A DNA stretch of 64,000 nt. Origin: Bdellovibrio bacteriovorus (lineage in GTDB: Bacteria > Bdellovibrionota > Bdellovibrionia > Bdellovibrionales > Bdellovibrionaceae). Both the position numbers and the translations under genes were made by a program. The stretch lies in the NCBI RefSeq assembly GCF_001592745.1, contig NZ_LUKD01000001.1, positions 1,868,914 through 1,932,913 on the forward strand, read 5' to 3'. The notes under the pieces were generated by a model. It did not search any database. It was given only the letters and a program-made list of their open reading frames with translations, and was not told the origin of the DNA. Shown piece after piece: positions 32,453 to 41,659 of this stretch; the stretch's first letter is position 1, and each line of letters starts with the position of its first letter.

Positions 32453-34300
32453 GTGAAACTGGTTATTGCATCACTGATTTGCAGCTTAGGTTTTTCGCAT
32501 TTTGCCTTTGCACAAGAAGCACCAAAGACTGAAGCCGTAAATAAAGAAGAACCGAAAAAAGAAGAAGCTTCAGCAGCAACGACCACGGATAAAAAAGCGA
32601 CAGAGTTCGATAAACCTCTTTTCTTTTCCGTTATTGATCAAGAACTTAAAATCAAAAACCCGCGCGTTGATTTCGATTTGCAAAAGTCTAAAGGGCAGGA
32701 ACTCGATATCAACGGAGTTACTTTTAACAACAATTCTTTCACCGCGAAACTTGAAGAAGACAGCTTGAATTTTACTTGGGACACGGAGCTTGTTTCCGGC
32801 GGAGACATCTCGGTCATCAACGAGCAAGGTAAAGAACTTTGGAAAAAAGCCGCGAAAGGAAATGGCACTTGGTCCTTCAAAGGTGTTCGTGGATCTGATG
32901 GCCCTCAATGGAAAGACGGCGAAAGATTTCACTTTTGTATTCGCTCGGAAGTAGGCCGCGGATATTCAGGTATGTGCACTCAAAACTACGCCGTGGAAGT
33001 CAAAGAGTCTGGCATTCAGTTGGGACTTGCGAAATCATCAACGACCCCGCGTGTGATTTTCCAAAACGATGAAAAGAAACTTAAAGGTGGAGAAGAAGTG
33101 GCTGTTGGAACTCCTGTGCAGTTTCTGGCTACTTTAAGTACGAATGCGACCTATGAATTCGTTTCTGAACCCGTGGCTCCCATCGTGAAAGATATGATCG
33201 AATCTGAAAAGAAAGATCATGTCACTATCACGGGAGAACTGCCGAAGCCTTTGAAAGCAGAATCAAAAATGATCTCTGGCAATGACTATGGCAAGATCAC
33301 GCAAATTCTTGGCTTTGAAAGTACGATCGCTGAAGCGCGTGATCTATGGGCGGCAGATTTTCCGGTAAAAAAGTCTCGTTTGGTGATCCCGGGTAAGTCG
33401 GGCGGTATCTTCAGTTACGAATTGGAGATTCAGAATCCTCCGCGCCAACAAGACCGCCGTTTTATTTCTGACAGAGCGATCAAAGGAACCTACAGATCCA
33501 AAGATCAAATGCAGGTGCGTGACTCTGCCGACAATATTCAGACGTGGGAATTTGAAACTCCTCAGAAATTTGCAAGCAACACAGTCTATCTGGATGTGCA
33601 GGGTGAAAAGGCTACTCACAGGTCTTATCTGGAAATTTATCGTGCGGGCGCAGGTGAAGCGAGCTTGCGTCTGACAGGGGTTGTGACTACGGATGGCGAT
33701 TTCGTTGTATTAGGCGAAGGTCACGTGTCGTGGTGGTTCAATGATATTTTCGGAGCGCAAAACTATTGGCTTTCAAAACAAAGATGGGGTGTGAGCGCAC
33801 GCTACTTTACGTCTTTAACTCAATTGCCGGCCACGGACGAATCCGGTGCCAGTGAAGATGTTGATTTGAAAGTGGCCGAAGCGGATCTTCGTTATAGATT
33901 TACTCCGGGACTGTGGGAAAAAGATGAGACTGTCGGAGCGATTGTTGCGTACGAGGCGATGACCTTAGGTGACGCCAATGTTCCGAAGTTGGGTGTCGGG
34001 CTTTTTTGGGCTCGTTCGATGCCTAAATCCATTGATACTTGGTTCAGTAAACTTCCATTCATGAACTACCCAAAGTGGGTGGATATGGAATTTATCAAAT
34101 ACGTGTCGTCTACGGACAGCGATATCACGTTGGGCGATGACTACGTTCTTAACTTCCACGGCAAAGTTTTGTGGACTCCGAGCTTTTTCGGAGAAGCCGG
34201 CTTTGGTTTAAAGAACTACTACTTTGAAAAGAACTCTGACGGCAGCGGTGCTAAATTAACGACTTTTTACGGAACTGTAGGTTTAGGTATTAATTTTTAG
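32453..34300 (+). CDS. Large outer-membrane protein, predicted C-terminal beta-barrel
   Basis: 615 residues from a GTG with GAGGGA upstream. A signal peptide (ends AFAQ) leads to a Lys/Glu/Ala-rich segment (residues 21-50) and about 340 residues of beta-rich domains, one with FHFCIRSEVGRGYSGMC. From about residue 390 the pattern is barrel-like, and the chain ends in VGLGINF, the terminal phenylalanine expected for BamA-dependent insertion. Family not recognised. The hybrid kinase gene starts 19 nt downstream, so the two are one operon. Confidence 0.65.
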   Translation: MKLVIASLICSLGFSHFAFAQEAPKTEAVNKEEPKKEEASAATTTDKKATEFDKPLFFSVIDQELKIKNPRVDFDLQKSKGQELDINGVTFNNNSFTAKLEEDSLNFTWDTELVSGGDISVINEQGKELWKKAAKGNGTWSFKGVRGSDGPQWKDGERFHFCIRSEVGRGYSGMCTQNYAVEVKESGIQLGLAKSSTTPRVIFQNDEKKLKGGEEVAVGTPVQFLATLSTNATYEFVSEPVAPIVKDMIESEKKDHVTITGELPKPLKAESKMISGNDYGKITQILGFESTIAEARDLWAADFPVKKSRLVIPGKSGGIFSYELEIQNPPRQQDRRFISDRAIKGTYRSKDQMQVRDSADNIQTWEFETPQKFASNTVYLDVQGEKATHRSYLEIYRAGAGEASLRLTGVVTTDGDFVVLGEGHVSWWFNDIFGAQNYWLSKQRWGVSARYFTSLTQLPATDESGASEDVDLKVAEADLRYRFTPGLWEKDETVGAIVAYEAMTLGDANVPKLGVGLFWARSMPKSIDTWFSKLPFMNYPKWVDMEFIKYVSSTDSDITLGDDYVLNFHGKVLWTPSFFGEAGFGLKNYYFEKNSDGSGAKLTTFYGTVGLGINF

Positions 34301-34319
34301 ATTTTCTGTTTAAAGGTGC

Positions 34320-36617
34320 ATGAAGAAAAAGCTGACTCTTGTCCATATTTTCTTGCTCAATCAGCTGACAACGACACTGGTTCTGTTGCTAGTGATCGTC
34401 GTATATGGCACTCATTTATTTATTTCAGAGCAGCGTGCGATCCGCGAAAGAATGGATCCTGCTTTAAGTCGCGAAGTTGAAAGAACCAATAACGAAATCT
34501 CCAGCCTTGAAGCCAATGTGCAGCGGCTAAAAAGTATCGTGGATCTTTTTGAGGTGATGCCACCGTCCATAAGAGTCGAAAAGTTTCGCAGCTTTGCGGC
34601 GATGACGATTGCTCCGCATTCAACACAATTCAATGCCTATTTTGCTTTAGGACCTGAACTTGCAAAAAAGTATTTCGGAAAAAGTTCCTACGTCTATGTA
34701 GTTCTTCGTGATTACTCTTTATTTGCGAACACTCGTTACAATGACCCCCAGTATTTCATTCATGAAGAATTCCTGGCACCGGGCTACAACACGGACCCCG
34801 ACATGCAGTGGTGGCACATGAACGAAAAAAATGTCGGAATTAATTTTTCAGATTTCTATTTCGACAAAGGCTACATGGAAAAAGTCATGTTCAGCACGAC
34901 CACCGGCACTTACAAGGACGGCAAGTTAGTGGCTGTTGTGGGAATTGATACCTTGGCCGGAGACATTGCACACCGTTTAGGTGCATTTCGACTGGGCGAA
35001 ACTGGCGGAGTAATCATCGTCGATAATCATGGTCGCCCTGTTTTACCTTTGATTGCACGCGATCTACCCTTAATAGATTTCAAATACCTAAGAGCTTTTA
35101 GCCGAGACGAGTTTAAGAAACTGCCGACGCTTTCACAGAAAGTATTTAATATTCAAGGAGCAAAGCTTCAGGATTTTGCCGGTGCCGATGGCAAAACATA
35201 TATCACCTACTCTAAGCCCATCAAAGGTCGTCCTTGGCATATGGTGATCTATCAAGAAAAGTCCGAAGCCTATTCAGGACTTTATTTCCGGATGTTCTTC
35301 TTTGGCTTTGTTGCCATGGCGGCGTACTTTCTGCTGACGCTCATGGTGTGGTTGACCGGAAAGTACGTTGTCAATCAGGACAAAGTGGTCTTAAAGGAAC
35401 TGCTAGAATCCCGTGATAAGGCAGAAGCGGCGACAAAAACGAAGTCTTTGTTCTTGTCGACGATGAGCCATGAGATTCGCACACCTTTAAACTCAATGCT
35501 CGGCTCTTCCGAATTGTTGGCCGAAACTCCGCTGACCTTAGAGCAAAATGAGCTTCTGCGCTCTTTGCAAAGTTCGGGAGAAACACTTTTAAGCATGCTC
35601 AACAATATCTTGGATTTTTCAAAGTTCGAGTCGGGGCGTATGCAGTTGGAAAAGCGCGAGTTTTTACTCAGTGATCTTGTGCGTGAAGTGGATGCCTTGG
35701 TTGCGACATCGATTCTTCGTAAAGGTTTAAAGTTCTATTTCCACGGACCCGAGCAGGATCGTTGGATTGTCGGTGATTCTTTGCGTTTAAAACAAGTTCT
35801 GATGAATCTGCTAGGAAATGCGGTGAAATTCACTGATCGCGGAAGTATCGAACTGACCATTCAGCCTTACCCCGGAAAAGACTCCGAATCAGAGTATTTT
35901 CTGTTTGAAGTGAAAGACACCGGATTAGGAATCGCAAAAGAAAATCTTCGTAAGATCTTCGATGAATTTGGTCAGGAGGATTCCTCAGTCACGCGTCGTT
36001 TTGGTGGGACGGGATTAGGTTTGAGTATTTCCAAAAAGATCGTACAGGAAATGGGTGGCGAACTGCACTGTGAAAGTGAACAGTACATGGGCTCACGCTT
36101 TTATTTCTCTGTGCAGATGCAAAGTCGAAAAGCCGAAAACTGGAATGTCCGGTGGACGACAAAAATGAGTGCCGCGCTGACGAAAGAAATCAAAAAGTCT
36201 GTTTCCGAAAATCAGCGTCGCATCCTTATTGTGGACGACATGGAAGAAAATCACACTCTTCTAAAAGCGTACATCCGCAAGTTAGATAATATCCACGCGG
36301 ATTCCGCTTTTAATGGCTACGAGTGTTTAGAAAAATGGGAGCGTAACGACTACGATCTTATCTTCATGGATGTTCAGATGCCTGAAATGTCTGGTCTTGA
36401 TACGATCCGCAAGCTGCGTGATCTGGAGCGAATTCAAGAGCGCAAAAGAACTCCCGTGATTGTTATCTCTGCCAACAGCTTTGCCGAAGATATCGAAAAG
36501 AGTCTGGCTGCCGGGGCGGACAATCACGCTGGTAAGCCGGTGCGCAAGCAAACCGTGATCGAATTGGTGCAAAAATACTGCGTTTCTGAAGCCGAAACGC
36601 CCTCTGTGAACTCTTAA
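34320..36617 (+). CDS. Hybrid sensor histidine kinase with periplasmic Cache-like sensor
   Basis: A 765-residue membrane kinase. TM1 (about residues 12-33) and TM2 (about 325-350) bracket a periplasmic domain of about 290 residues with dCache character (GYNTDPDMQWWHMN, then VMFSTTTGTYKDGKLVAVVGID read in parts). HisKA follows with MSHEIRTPLNSM, then HATPase with GNAVKFTDRG, DTGLGIAKENL and GGTGLGLSISKKI. The C-terminal receiver has DLIFMDVQMPEMSG with the phospho-acceptor aspartate and a late GKPV lysine. Phosphate probably passes from the histidine to this receiver. It is coupled to the outer-membrane protein upstream. Confidence 0.92.
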   Translation: MKKKLTLVHIFLLNQLTTTLVLLLVIVVYGTHLFISEQRAIRERMDPALSREVERTNNEISSLEANVQRLKSIVDLFEVMPPSIRVEKFRSFAAMTIAPHSTQFNAYFALGPELAKKYFGKSSYVYVVLRDYSLFANTRYNDPQYFIHEEFLAPGYNTDPDMQWWHMNEKNVGINFSDFYFDKGYMEKVMFSTTTGTYKDGKLVAVVGIDTLAGDIAHRLGAFRLGETGGVIIVDNHGRPVLPLIARDLPLIDFKYLRAFSRDEFKKLPTLSQKVFNIQGAKLQDFAGADGKTYITYSKPIKGRPWHMVIYQEKSEAYSGLYFRMFFFGFVAMAAYFLLTLMVWLTGKYVVNQDKVVLKELLESRDKAEAATKTKSLFLSTMSHEIRTPLNSMLGSSELLAETPLTLEQNELLRSLQSSGETLLSMLNNILDFSKFESGRMQLEKREFLLSDLVREVDALVATSILRKGLKFYFHGPEQDRWIVGDSLRLKQVLMNLLGNAVKFTDRGSIELTIQPYPGKDSESEYFLFEVKDTGLGIAKENLRKIFDEFGQEDSSVTRRFGGTGLGLSISKKIVQEMGGELHCESEQYMGSRFYFSVQMQSRKAENWNVRWTTKMSAALTKEIKKSVSENQRRILIVDDMEENHTLLKAYIRKLDNIHADSAFNGYECLEKWERNDYDLIFMDVQMPEMSGLDTIRKLRDLERIQERKRTPVIVISANSFAEDIEKSLAAGADNHAGKPVRKQTVIELVQKYCVSEAETPSVNS

Positions 36618-36625
36618 TACAGCGT

Positions 36626-36653
36626 TAAGTTTCTAACACCTTATCCCGATATT
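36626..36653 (+). promoter_or_regulatory. Sigma-28-like promoter
   Basis: TTAAGTTT (36626-36633), a 12-nt spacer and CCCGATAT (36646-36653) match the FliA consensus at 7 of 8 and 6 of 8 positions with a spacer one longer than the usual 11. It precedes the FQNC lipoprotein gene. Prediction only. Confidence 0.4.
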
Positions 36654-36720
36654 ACAAAGGCCTGGGGTCGGAATGAATATTGCCTTTATTCATTACGAGA
36701 CGGGGAAAAAGGGGGAATTT

Positions 36721-37305
36721 GTGAAAAGAGGTTTGGCACTCATCGGGATACTGTGTCTCGTATTGGGATTCCAGAACTGCAGTCAAAGCGCCTTGCAGGG
36801 ACAGGGAGACTTGGCATCGACCGATGTTTCCATCAATATGCCTCCACAAATTTCTGAAGAAGAATCTTCCGTGGCAAAGGCCGTCACGTTCATCGAAATT
36901 CCTAATATCTCTGACGGACAAACTTCTGTGTCGGCAAAAGCCACTGAAGTAACCCCTTATCGTTTGGTGATCTCAACAGAATCTGGTTCTATTCAACTTG
37001 TCGATGATGCGAATAACGTTTTAGAAAAACGCTGTTTGAATTCAAGTAATCTTGATGAACTAAAAACCATCTTAAGCGGTTCCAGTATTTGTGAGGCCGA
37101 AGTGCAAAGTGATGATCAAGTGTGCTCGATGAAGTACAAGCCTTGGTATGCCGCACTTTACGTAAACGAAGAGCGCGTGAAGTTGGGTGAAGAAAAAGAC
37201 TCTTGCGGTAAAGGCAGAAAAGATCTTTGCGGAGCTCTGACTGATGTCTTCCAAGCTTACGTAGCGCATGTAAAGCAGCATTGGAATGAAATGAACTGCG
37301 AATAG
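36721..37305 (+). CDS. Lipoprotein of unknown function with FQNC lipobox
   Basis: 194 residues from a GTG with GGGGGAA just upstream; an ATG at 36673 is in frame but would put 16 polar residues before the signal peptide. The signal peptide (MKRGLALIGILCLVLGFQNC) ends with the same FQNC pattern as the lipoprotein at 21051. The mature part has a short Ser/Thr region and a C-terminal domain with seven cysteines (for example GSSICEAE, DQVCSMKYK, DSCGKGRKDLCG, MNCE). No family recognised. A possible sigma-28 promoter lies 70 nt upstream. Confidence 0.65.
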   Translation: MKRGLALIGILCLVLGFQNCSQSALQGQGDLASTDVSINMPPQISEEESSVAKAVTFIEIPNISDGQTSVSAKATEVTPYRLVISTESGSIQLVDDANNVLEKRCLNSSNLDELKTILSGSSICEAEVQSDDQVCSMKYKPWYAALYVNEERVKLGEEKDSCGKGRKDLCGALTDVFQAYVAHVKQHWNEMNCE

Positions 37306-37333
37306 TGATGAAATTCCCGCAAACCGATGCAAT

Positions 37334-37366
37334 AAAAACAGCTTCCCGATAGGAAGCTGTTTTTAT
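37334..37366. terminator. Bidirectional terminator
   Basis: ACAGCTTCC-CGAT-AGGAAGCTGT has A and T tracts on both sides. It serves the converging genes at 36721 and 37374. Confidence 0.88.
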
Positions 37367-37373
37367 TTGTAGG

Positions 37374-38312
37374 CTATTTTGAACTCATACTTTTATCGAT
37401 AATATCTTTATAAAACAGAAGGCTCTGCACTTCAGAAAAGGTGTTCGGAAATCCCTGAAGGGGATAACTCGGTGCCAGGCTTTTGCAGTTTCCACCCTTG
37501 GAATCACAGCTATTATATCGTTCGCATCCGTGAACGGGATCGGTGTAGGTGGAAATACCAGGATTTCCACCGATAAGAACACCCACGATCTCATTTTTAG
37601 CATTAAAGACGGGACTGCCACTGTTGCCCGAGAAAGCATCTAAGTCTGTCAAAAACGAACGACTGCGATACTGCGGAAGAAAGACCTTAGCACTGTCTGT
37701 GTATTTTAGAGGAAGTCCCATCGGGAAACCCAGCATAGTGACAGGTTCATTCATTTTGACCGGACTGTTAGATATCTTAAAAGGCATTCTATTTACGGTC
37801 GGGCGATCCAAGCGAATAAGGGCAAAGTCATGGTTTTCGCCCTTCTCACTGACCGTTGCATAGATGATTTCTTTGCACTTAAAGATCTTGTCGTTGGCGA
37901 TCTTTGCGGGATTCACTTTTGAATCGTAGTCAAACATCCAAGTGTAGACTTCACAATACTGGTCAGTAACACTGCGAATTTCACCAAAGGTCACGGCGCA
38001 GTGGCCGGCCGTGATCAGAAGATCTGGAGCAACTAAAAAGCCCGAGCAAGCGTAAGCGATACTTGTTTGGTTAGCAAAGCGTTCATCCCGGCACATGAAA
38101 TCGCTCATTTTGTTAATATCTAAAGAAGAGTGACCATCTCCAAGATCGGTCCAAAGGCTGCTTAAGACACCGACAGCAACAGAACGCGCGAGTGAATTCT
38201 TCGCAGGCACTTGCAAGATATCTTTACGATCATCACGTCCAAAGATATCGGCACAGGCAAATGCAGGAACGATAAAAATGAAAGCCAATGCGACACGAGA
38301 AAGCAGTTTCAC
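37374..38312 (-). CDS. Exported trypsin-like (V8/S1B type) serine protease
   Basis: A 312-residue exported protease. The signal peptide ends PAFAC-AD; C20 could be a lipidation site, but phenylalanine at -2 is atypical, so signal peptidase I is possible. The catalytic triad is visible: H104 (ITAGHC), D162 (NHDFALIRL) and S231 (FSGNSGSPVF). The FSGNSGSP form is typical of glutamyl-endopeptidase-like S1B enzymes. The C-terminus has four cysteines (GCERYNSCDSKGGNC). It is a second secreted protease in the window, unrelated in detail to that at 9679. Confidence 0.88.
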   Translation of the reverse strand: MKLLSRVALAFIFIVPAFACADIFGRDDRKDILQVPAKNSLARSVAVGVLSSLWTDLGDGHSSLDINKMSDFMCRDERFANQTSIAYACSGFLVAPDLLITAGHCAVTFGEIRSVTDQYCEVYTWMFDYDSKVNPAKIANDKIFKCKEIIYATVSEKGENHDFALIRLDRPTVNRMPFKISNSPVKMNEPVTMLGFPMGLPLKYTDSAKVFLPQYRSRSFLTDLDAFSGNSGSPVFNAKNEIVGVLIGGNPGISTYTDPVHGCERYNSCDSKGGNCKSLAPSYPLQGFPNTFSEVQSLLFYKDIIDKSMSSK

Positions 38313-38433
38313 GAGAAGGTTCCTATCCTAGTGAGAGCGTTCGAAAGGCGCACCTTACTAGAAATGGATTCTAAGATCCACCCAGTTGAATTTATTTCCC
38401 GTCATGAATTCATTTGGCTAATAGAGAGAGAAA

Positions 38434-38457
38434 TTAGGACCCCGAGTGGGGCCCTAA
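38434..38457 (-). terminator. Possible terminator of alaS
   Basis: TTAGG-A-CCCC-GAGT-GGGG-C-CCTAA forms a hairpin with one internal mismatch. On the minus strand it is followed by AATTTCTCTCTCT, a poor U-tract, so termination may be weak. Confidence 0.5.
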
Positions 38458-38470
38458 TATTAAAGATTCG

Positions 38471-41197
38471 TTATACTCCTAAAAGAGATTTTACCTTGTC
38501 GAAGGCCTGAGGAAGGCTTGCTCTGTTGGGAGCCGCGCCTTGAGCGAAGTCAGGGCGACCGCCGCCTTTGCCGCCCATGATGCCTGCGACTTCTTTTAAA
38601 AGATCACCGGCTTTGGTTTCGCCAGAAATCTCTTTAGAAACGCTGACGATGATAGGGTTTGAGCCTTCACCTTGTCCGACAACAACCACGACACCATTTT
38701 GGATTTTGTTTTTCAAATGGTCTGTGACTTCTGCTAGAACCTGGCGATCGTCTAAAGCGAGATCTGCAAGAACCAGTTTCGCAGATGCTCCTGCCTTGGT
38801 TTTGAAAGTCAAAGCTTTCGCCGCAAGATCATCGACATTCACTTGTCCACCTTGAAGCTTCTTCATCTCTTTTTCCATTTGCTTGATCTGCTCTTTTAAA
38901 GCTTCCACGCGATTAGCTAGTGTTGCTGTTTCGCCAGTGGCTTCAAGATGTTTCAAGTAATGAGGGCTTTTTTGGAAACCAGCCGCTGAAAGTGCCTCAT
39001 CCAAGTGAGAAACTGCATTCATCGCATAGCGAACAGCCCCATCACCCGTGATAGCCTCAACACGACGAACTCCAGCGCTAACGCCTGCTTCAGAGACAAT
39101 CTTAAACAAACGAATCTGTGAAGTGTTCTTAACGTGAGTTCCACCGCAAAGTTCGCACGAGAAATCACCCATTGTTAAAACGCGCACTTTGTCGCCGTAT
39201 TTTTCACCGAACAAAGCCATCGCGCCTTTCGCCTGAGCCTCTTTAGGCGACATCACTTCGACTTTCACTTCGTTACCCATAGCGATCTGTTCATTTACCA
39301 GATCTTCGATTTGACGAATTTCTTCGGAAGACAATGGTTTGTTATGAGTGAAGTCGAAACGAGTTTTTTGCGAGTCCACTAAAGAACCTGCTTGAGTCAC
39401 GTGGGCACCCAAAACCTTACGGAGAGCGGAGTGCAACAAGTGGGTCGCCGAGTGATTGCTCATGGTATTGCGACGTTCAAAAGGATTTACGATCGTGTCT
39501 ACTTCTTGGCCGACTTTAAATTCACCGTGTTCGACTTCAACGTGGTGAAGAACGATATCGTCAGTCTTTGTTGTGTTCACAACTTTAGCGCGCGATCCGT
39601 TCTTATCCATGATGTAGCCGATGTCACCAACCTGACCGCCACCTTCACCATAGAATGAAGTTTCATCCGTGATGATAACGCCATGGTCACCTTCTTTTAA
39701 GGACGTCACGACTTCTTGGCCGTTAGAAAGCGCTGTAATACGACCGCCACCCGCGAAGTCGCCGTAGCCTGTGAACTTCACAGTTTTTCCGGTAGCGACA
39801 TAGTCTTTCGCGAATTTGATCAAGTGTTGTTCGTCCGCACCTAAAGCTTTCCCTTTCCAGGAGGCTTTGGATTTTGCGCGGTTGGCTTCCATTTCTTTTT
39901 CAAAGGCGGCTTCGTTCACTTCGATGCCTTGCTCGTTCGCAATCACGCGAGTCAAGTCTGCCGGGAATCCGTAAGTGTCGTACATTCTGAACACAACTTC
40001 ACCCGCAAGTTCCTTAGCGCCTTTAGCTTTCGCCTTCGCGATTTCATCCATCAGGATGTTTGTGCCGTTATCCAAAGTGCTGATAAAGCGGTCTTCTTCG
40101 TCACGAATCGTATTTAAGATATGATCGCGACGCGCGCTTAATTCTGGATATACCGAACCCATGCTTTCAATCAACGCTTCCGCCATTGCTGGCAAGAACG
40201 ATTGATCGGCAGAAAGCTTACGGCCGTAACGGATCGCACGTCTCATGATACGACGAAGAACGTAACCACGTCCTTCGTTTGAAGGAAGGGCTCCATCCGC
40301 GATCAAGAAGGACGTTGAACGACAGTGGTCTGCAAGAACGCGCAAAGCAGAAGTGATTTCTGCCGCATGTTTGTCTTTAGCTAAAACTTCTTTGTCTGTG
40401 ATGTATTCAATCTTTCCGATTTTGCAAGCGCGCTCGATCATCGGCATGAAAAGATCAGTATCGTAGTTGTTGAATTTGCCCTGCATAGCTGCCACGACAC
40501 GCTCAAGACCGGACCCTGTATCCACGGAAGGTTTTGGCAGCGGAGTCAATGTGCCTGGAGGATTTTCGAAGTACTGCATGAAAACCAGATTCCAGATTTC
40601 CACGAAGCGATCTTCACCCGCGGCGATCCCTTTAAACGGATCAGAAATAGTTCCTGCTTTAGGCCCGTGATCGTAAAAGATTTCCGTACAAGGACCGCAA
40701 GGGCCGGTATCACCCATTTTCCAAAAGTTATCAGCATCAAAACGGAAGATGCGATCTTTGGGGATGCCTTCTTGCGTGTGCCAGATTTCAGCCGCTTCGT
40801 CGTCAGAGATATGAACCGTCACATAAAGTTTTTCTTTCGGAATGTTCAATTCTTTTGTCAGGAACTCCCAAGCAAAATGAATCGCATCTTTTTTGAAATA
40901 ATCGCCGAAAGAAAAGTTCCCCAGCATTTCAAAGAACGTGTGGTGACGAGCCGTGAAGCCGACATTTTCTAGGTCATTGTGTTTACCGCCGGCGCGCACA
41001 CATTTTTGAACAGTGACAGCGCGAGAGTAATCGCGTTTTTCCAAACCCAGGAATGTATTTTTAAATTGGTTCATCCCGGCATTCGCGAAAAGCAATGTCG
41101 GATCATTTTCTGGAATCAAAGAAGAAGAACCTACATGCGTGTGACCCTTCTTTTTGAAGTATTCGACAAAGGCGTTGCGGATCTCAGAGCTTTTCAT
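38471..41197 (-). CDS. alaS: Alanine--tRNA ligase
   Basis: A 908-residue class II synthetase charging tRNA-Ala, slightly longer than the usual 870-890. The N-terminal catalytic core starts RNAFVEYFKKKGHTHVGSSSLIP. The editing domain has the zinc-ligand pairs HSATHLLHSALRKVLG and CELCGGTHV. A coiled coil (EALKEQIKQMEKEMKKLQGG) leads to the Gly-rich C-Ala domain ending in IMGGKGGGRPDFAQG. The start overlaps the recX stop by 14 nt, so recX and alaS are one operon. Confidence 0.97.
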   Translation of the reverse strand: MKSSEIRNAFVEYFKKKGHTHVGSSSLIPENDPTLLFANAGMNQFKNTFLGLEKRDYSRAVTVQKCVRAGGKHNDLENVGFTARHHTFFEMLGNFSFGDYFKKDAIHFAWEFLTKELNIPKEKLYVTVHISDDEAAEIWHTQEGIPKDRIFRFDADNFWKMGDTGPCGPCTEIFYDHGPKAGTISDPFKGIAAGEDRFVEIWNLVFMQYFENPPGTLTPLPKPSVDTGSGLERVVAAMQGKFNNYDTDLFMPMIERACKIGKIEYITDKEVLAKDKHAAEITSALRVLADHCRSTSFLIADGALPSNEGRGYVLRRIMRRAIRYGRKLSADQSFLPAMAEALIESMGSVYPELSARRDHILNTIRDEEDRFISTLDNGTNILMDEIAKAKAKGAKELAGEVVFRMYDTYGFPADLTRVIANEQGIEVNEAAFEKEMEANRAKSKASWKGKALGADEQHLIKFAKDYVATGKTVKFTGYGDFAGGGRITALSNGQEVVTSLKEGDHGVIITDETSFYGEGGGQVGDIGYIMDKNGSRAKVVNTTKTDDIVLHHVEVEHGEFKVGQEVDTIVNPFERRNTMSNHSATHLLHSALRKVLGAHVTQAGSLVDSQKTRFDFTHNKPLSSEEIRQIEDLVNEQIAMGNEVKVEVMSPKEAQAKGAMALFGEKYGDKVRVLTMGDFSCELCGGTHVKNTSQIRLFKIVSEAGVSAGVRRVEAITGDGAVRYAMNAVSHLDEALSAAGFQKSPHYLKHLEATGETATLANRVEALKEQIKQMEKEMKKLQGGQVNVDDLAAKALTFKTKAGASAKLVLADLALDDRQVLAEVTDHLKNKIQNGVVVVVGQGEGSNPIIVSVSKEISGETKAGDLLKEVAGIMGGKGGGRPDFAQGAAPNRASLPQAFDKVKSLLGV

Positions 41198-41648
41198 AAA
41201 TAACCTTTCTTACGGTCTCGGAATCAAATCCTCGTGAAGCCAAGAAGCGACCGACACGGGCCTTTTCTTCGCGCGAGAATTCATAATCTTCATCATACTT
41301 AGTTTTTACAATTGAAAGAGCCTTTTCAAGCTCCAAGTCTCGGTCGGTAGAAACAGAAGGCAAACCTTTTTCGCGAAGGTAATTGTTGATGTAGTGAATG
41401 CCTTTGTTGCGACGGTGAAGCATATCGGCCATGCGCTGAGCAAGGTCCGCAGGATCGCCAATCCAATTCTGGTCTTTGGCGAAATCAATAGCCTCATCAA
41501 TGATCTCTCCCAAAGAGTCTTCATCCGAAAATTTTTCGCGCAGTTTCGTGCGCAATTCTTTTTCGGAATGGTCCCGGCGGGCGATCAAGTCCATGACTTT
41601 CTTTTTCGCGGCCATACGGGTTTTTTGGGGATCTTTCTCTCGAGACAT
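41184..41648 (-). CDS. recX: RecX-family RecA regulator
   Basis: A 154-residue helical protein with RecX three-helix repeats: ARRDHSEKELRTKLREKF, AIDFAKDQNWIGDPADLAQRMA and GIHYINNYLREKGL. RecX limits RecA filament growth. Here it precedes alaS rather than following recA, which lies 5 kb away on the other strand. A recX-alaS order is also common in proteobacteria, normally behind recA. Confidence 0.85.
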   Translation of the reverse strand: MSREKDPQKTRMAAKKKVMDLIARRDHSEKELRTKLREKFSDEDSLGEIIDEAIDFAKDQNWIGDPADLAQRMADMLHRRNKGIHYINNYLREKGLPSVSTDRDLELEKALSIVKTKYDEDYEFSREEKARVGRFLASRGFDSETVRKVIYEKL

Positions 41649-41659
41649 GACAGAGATTA

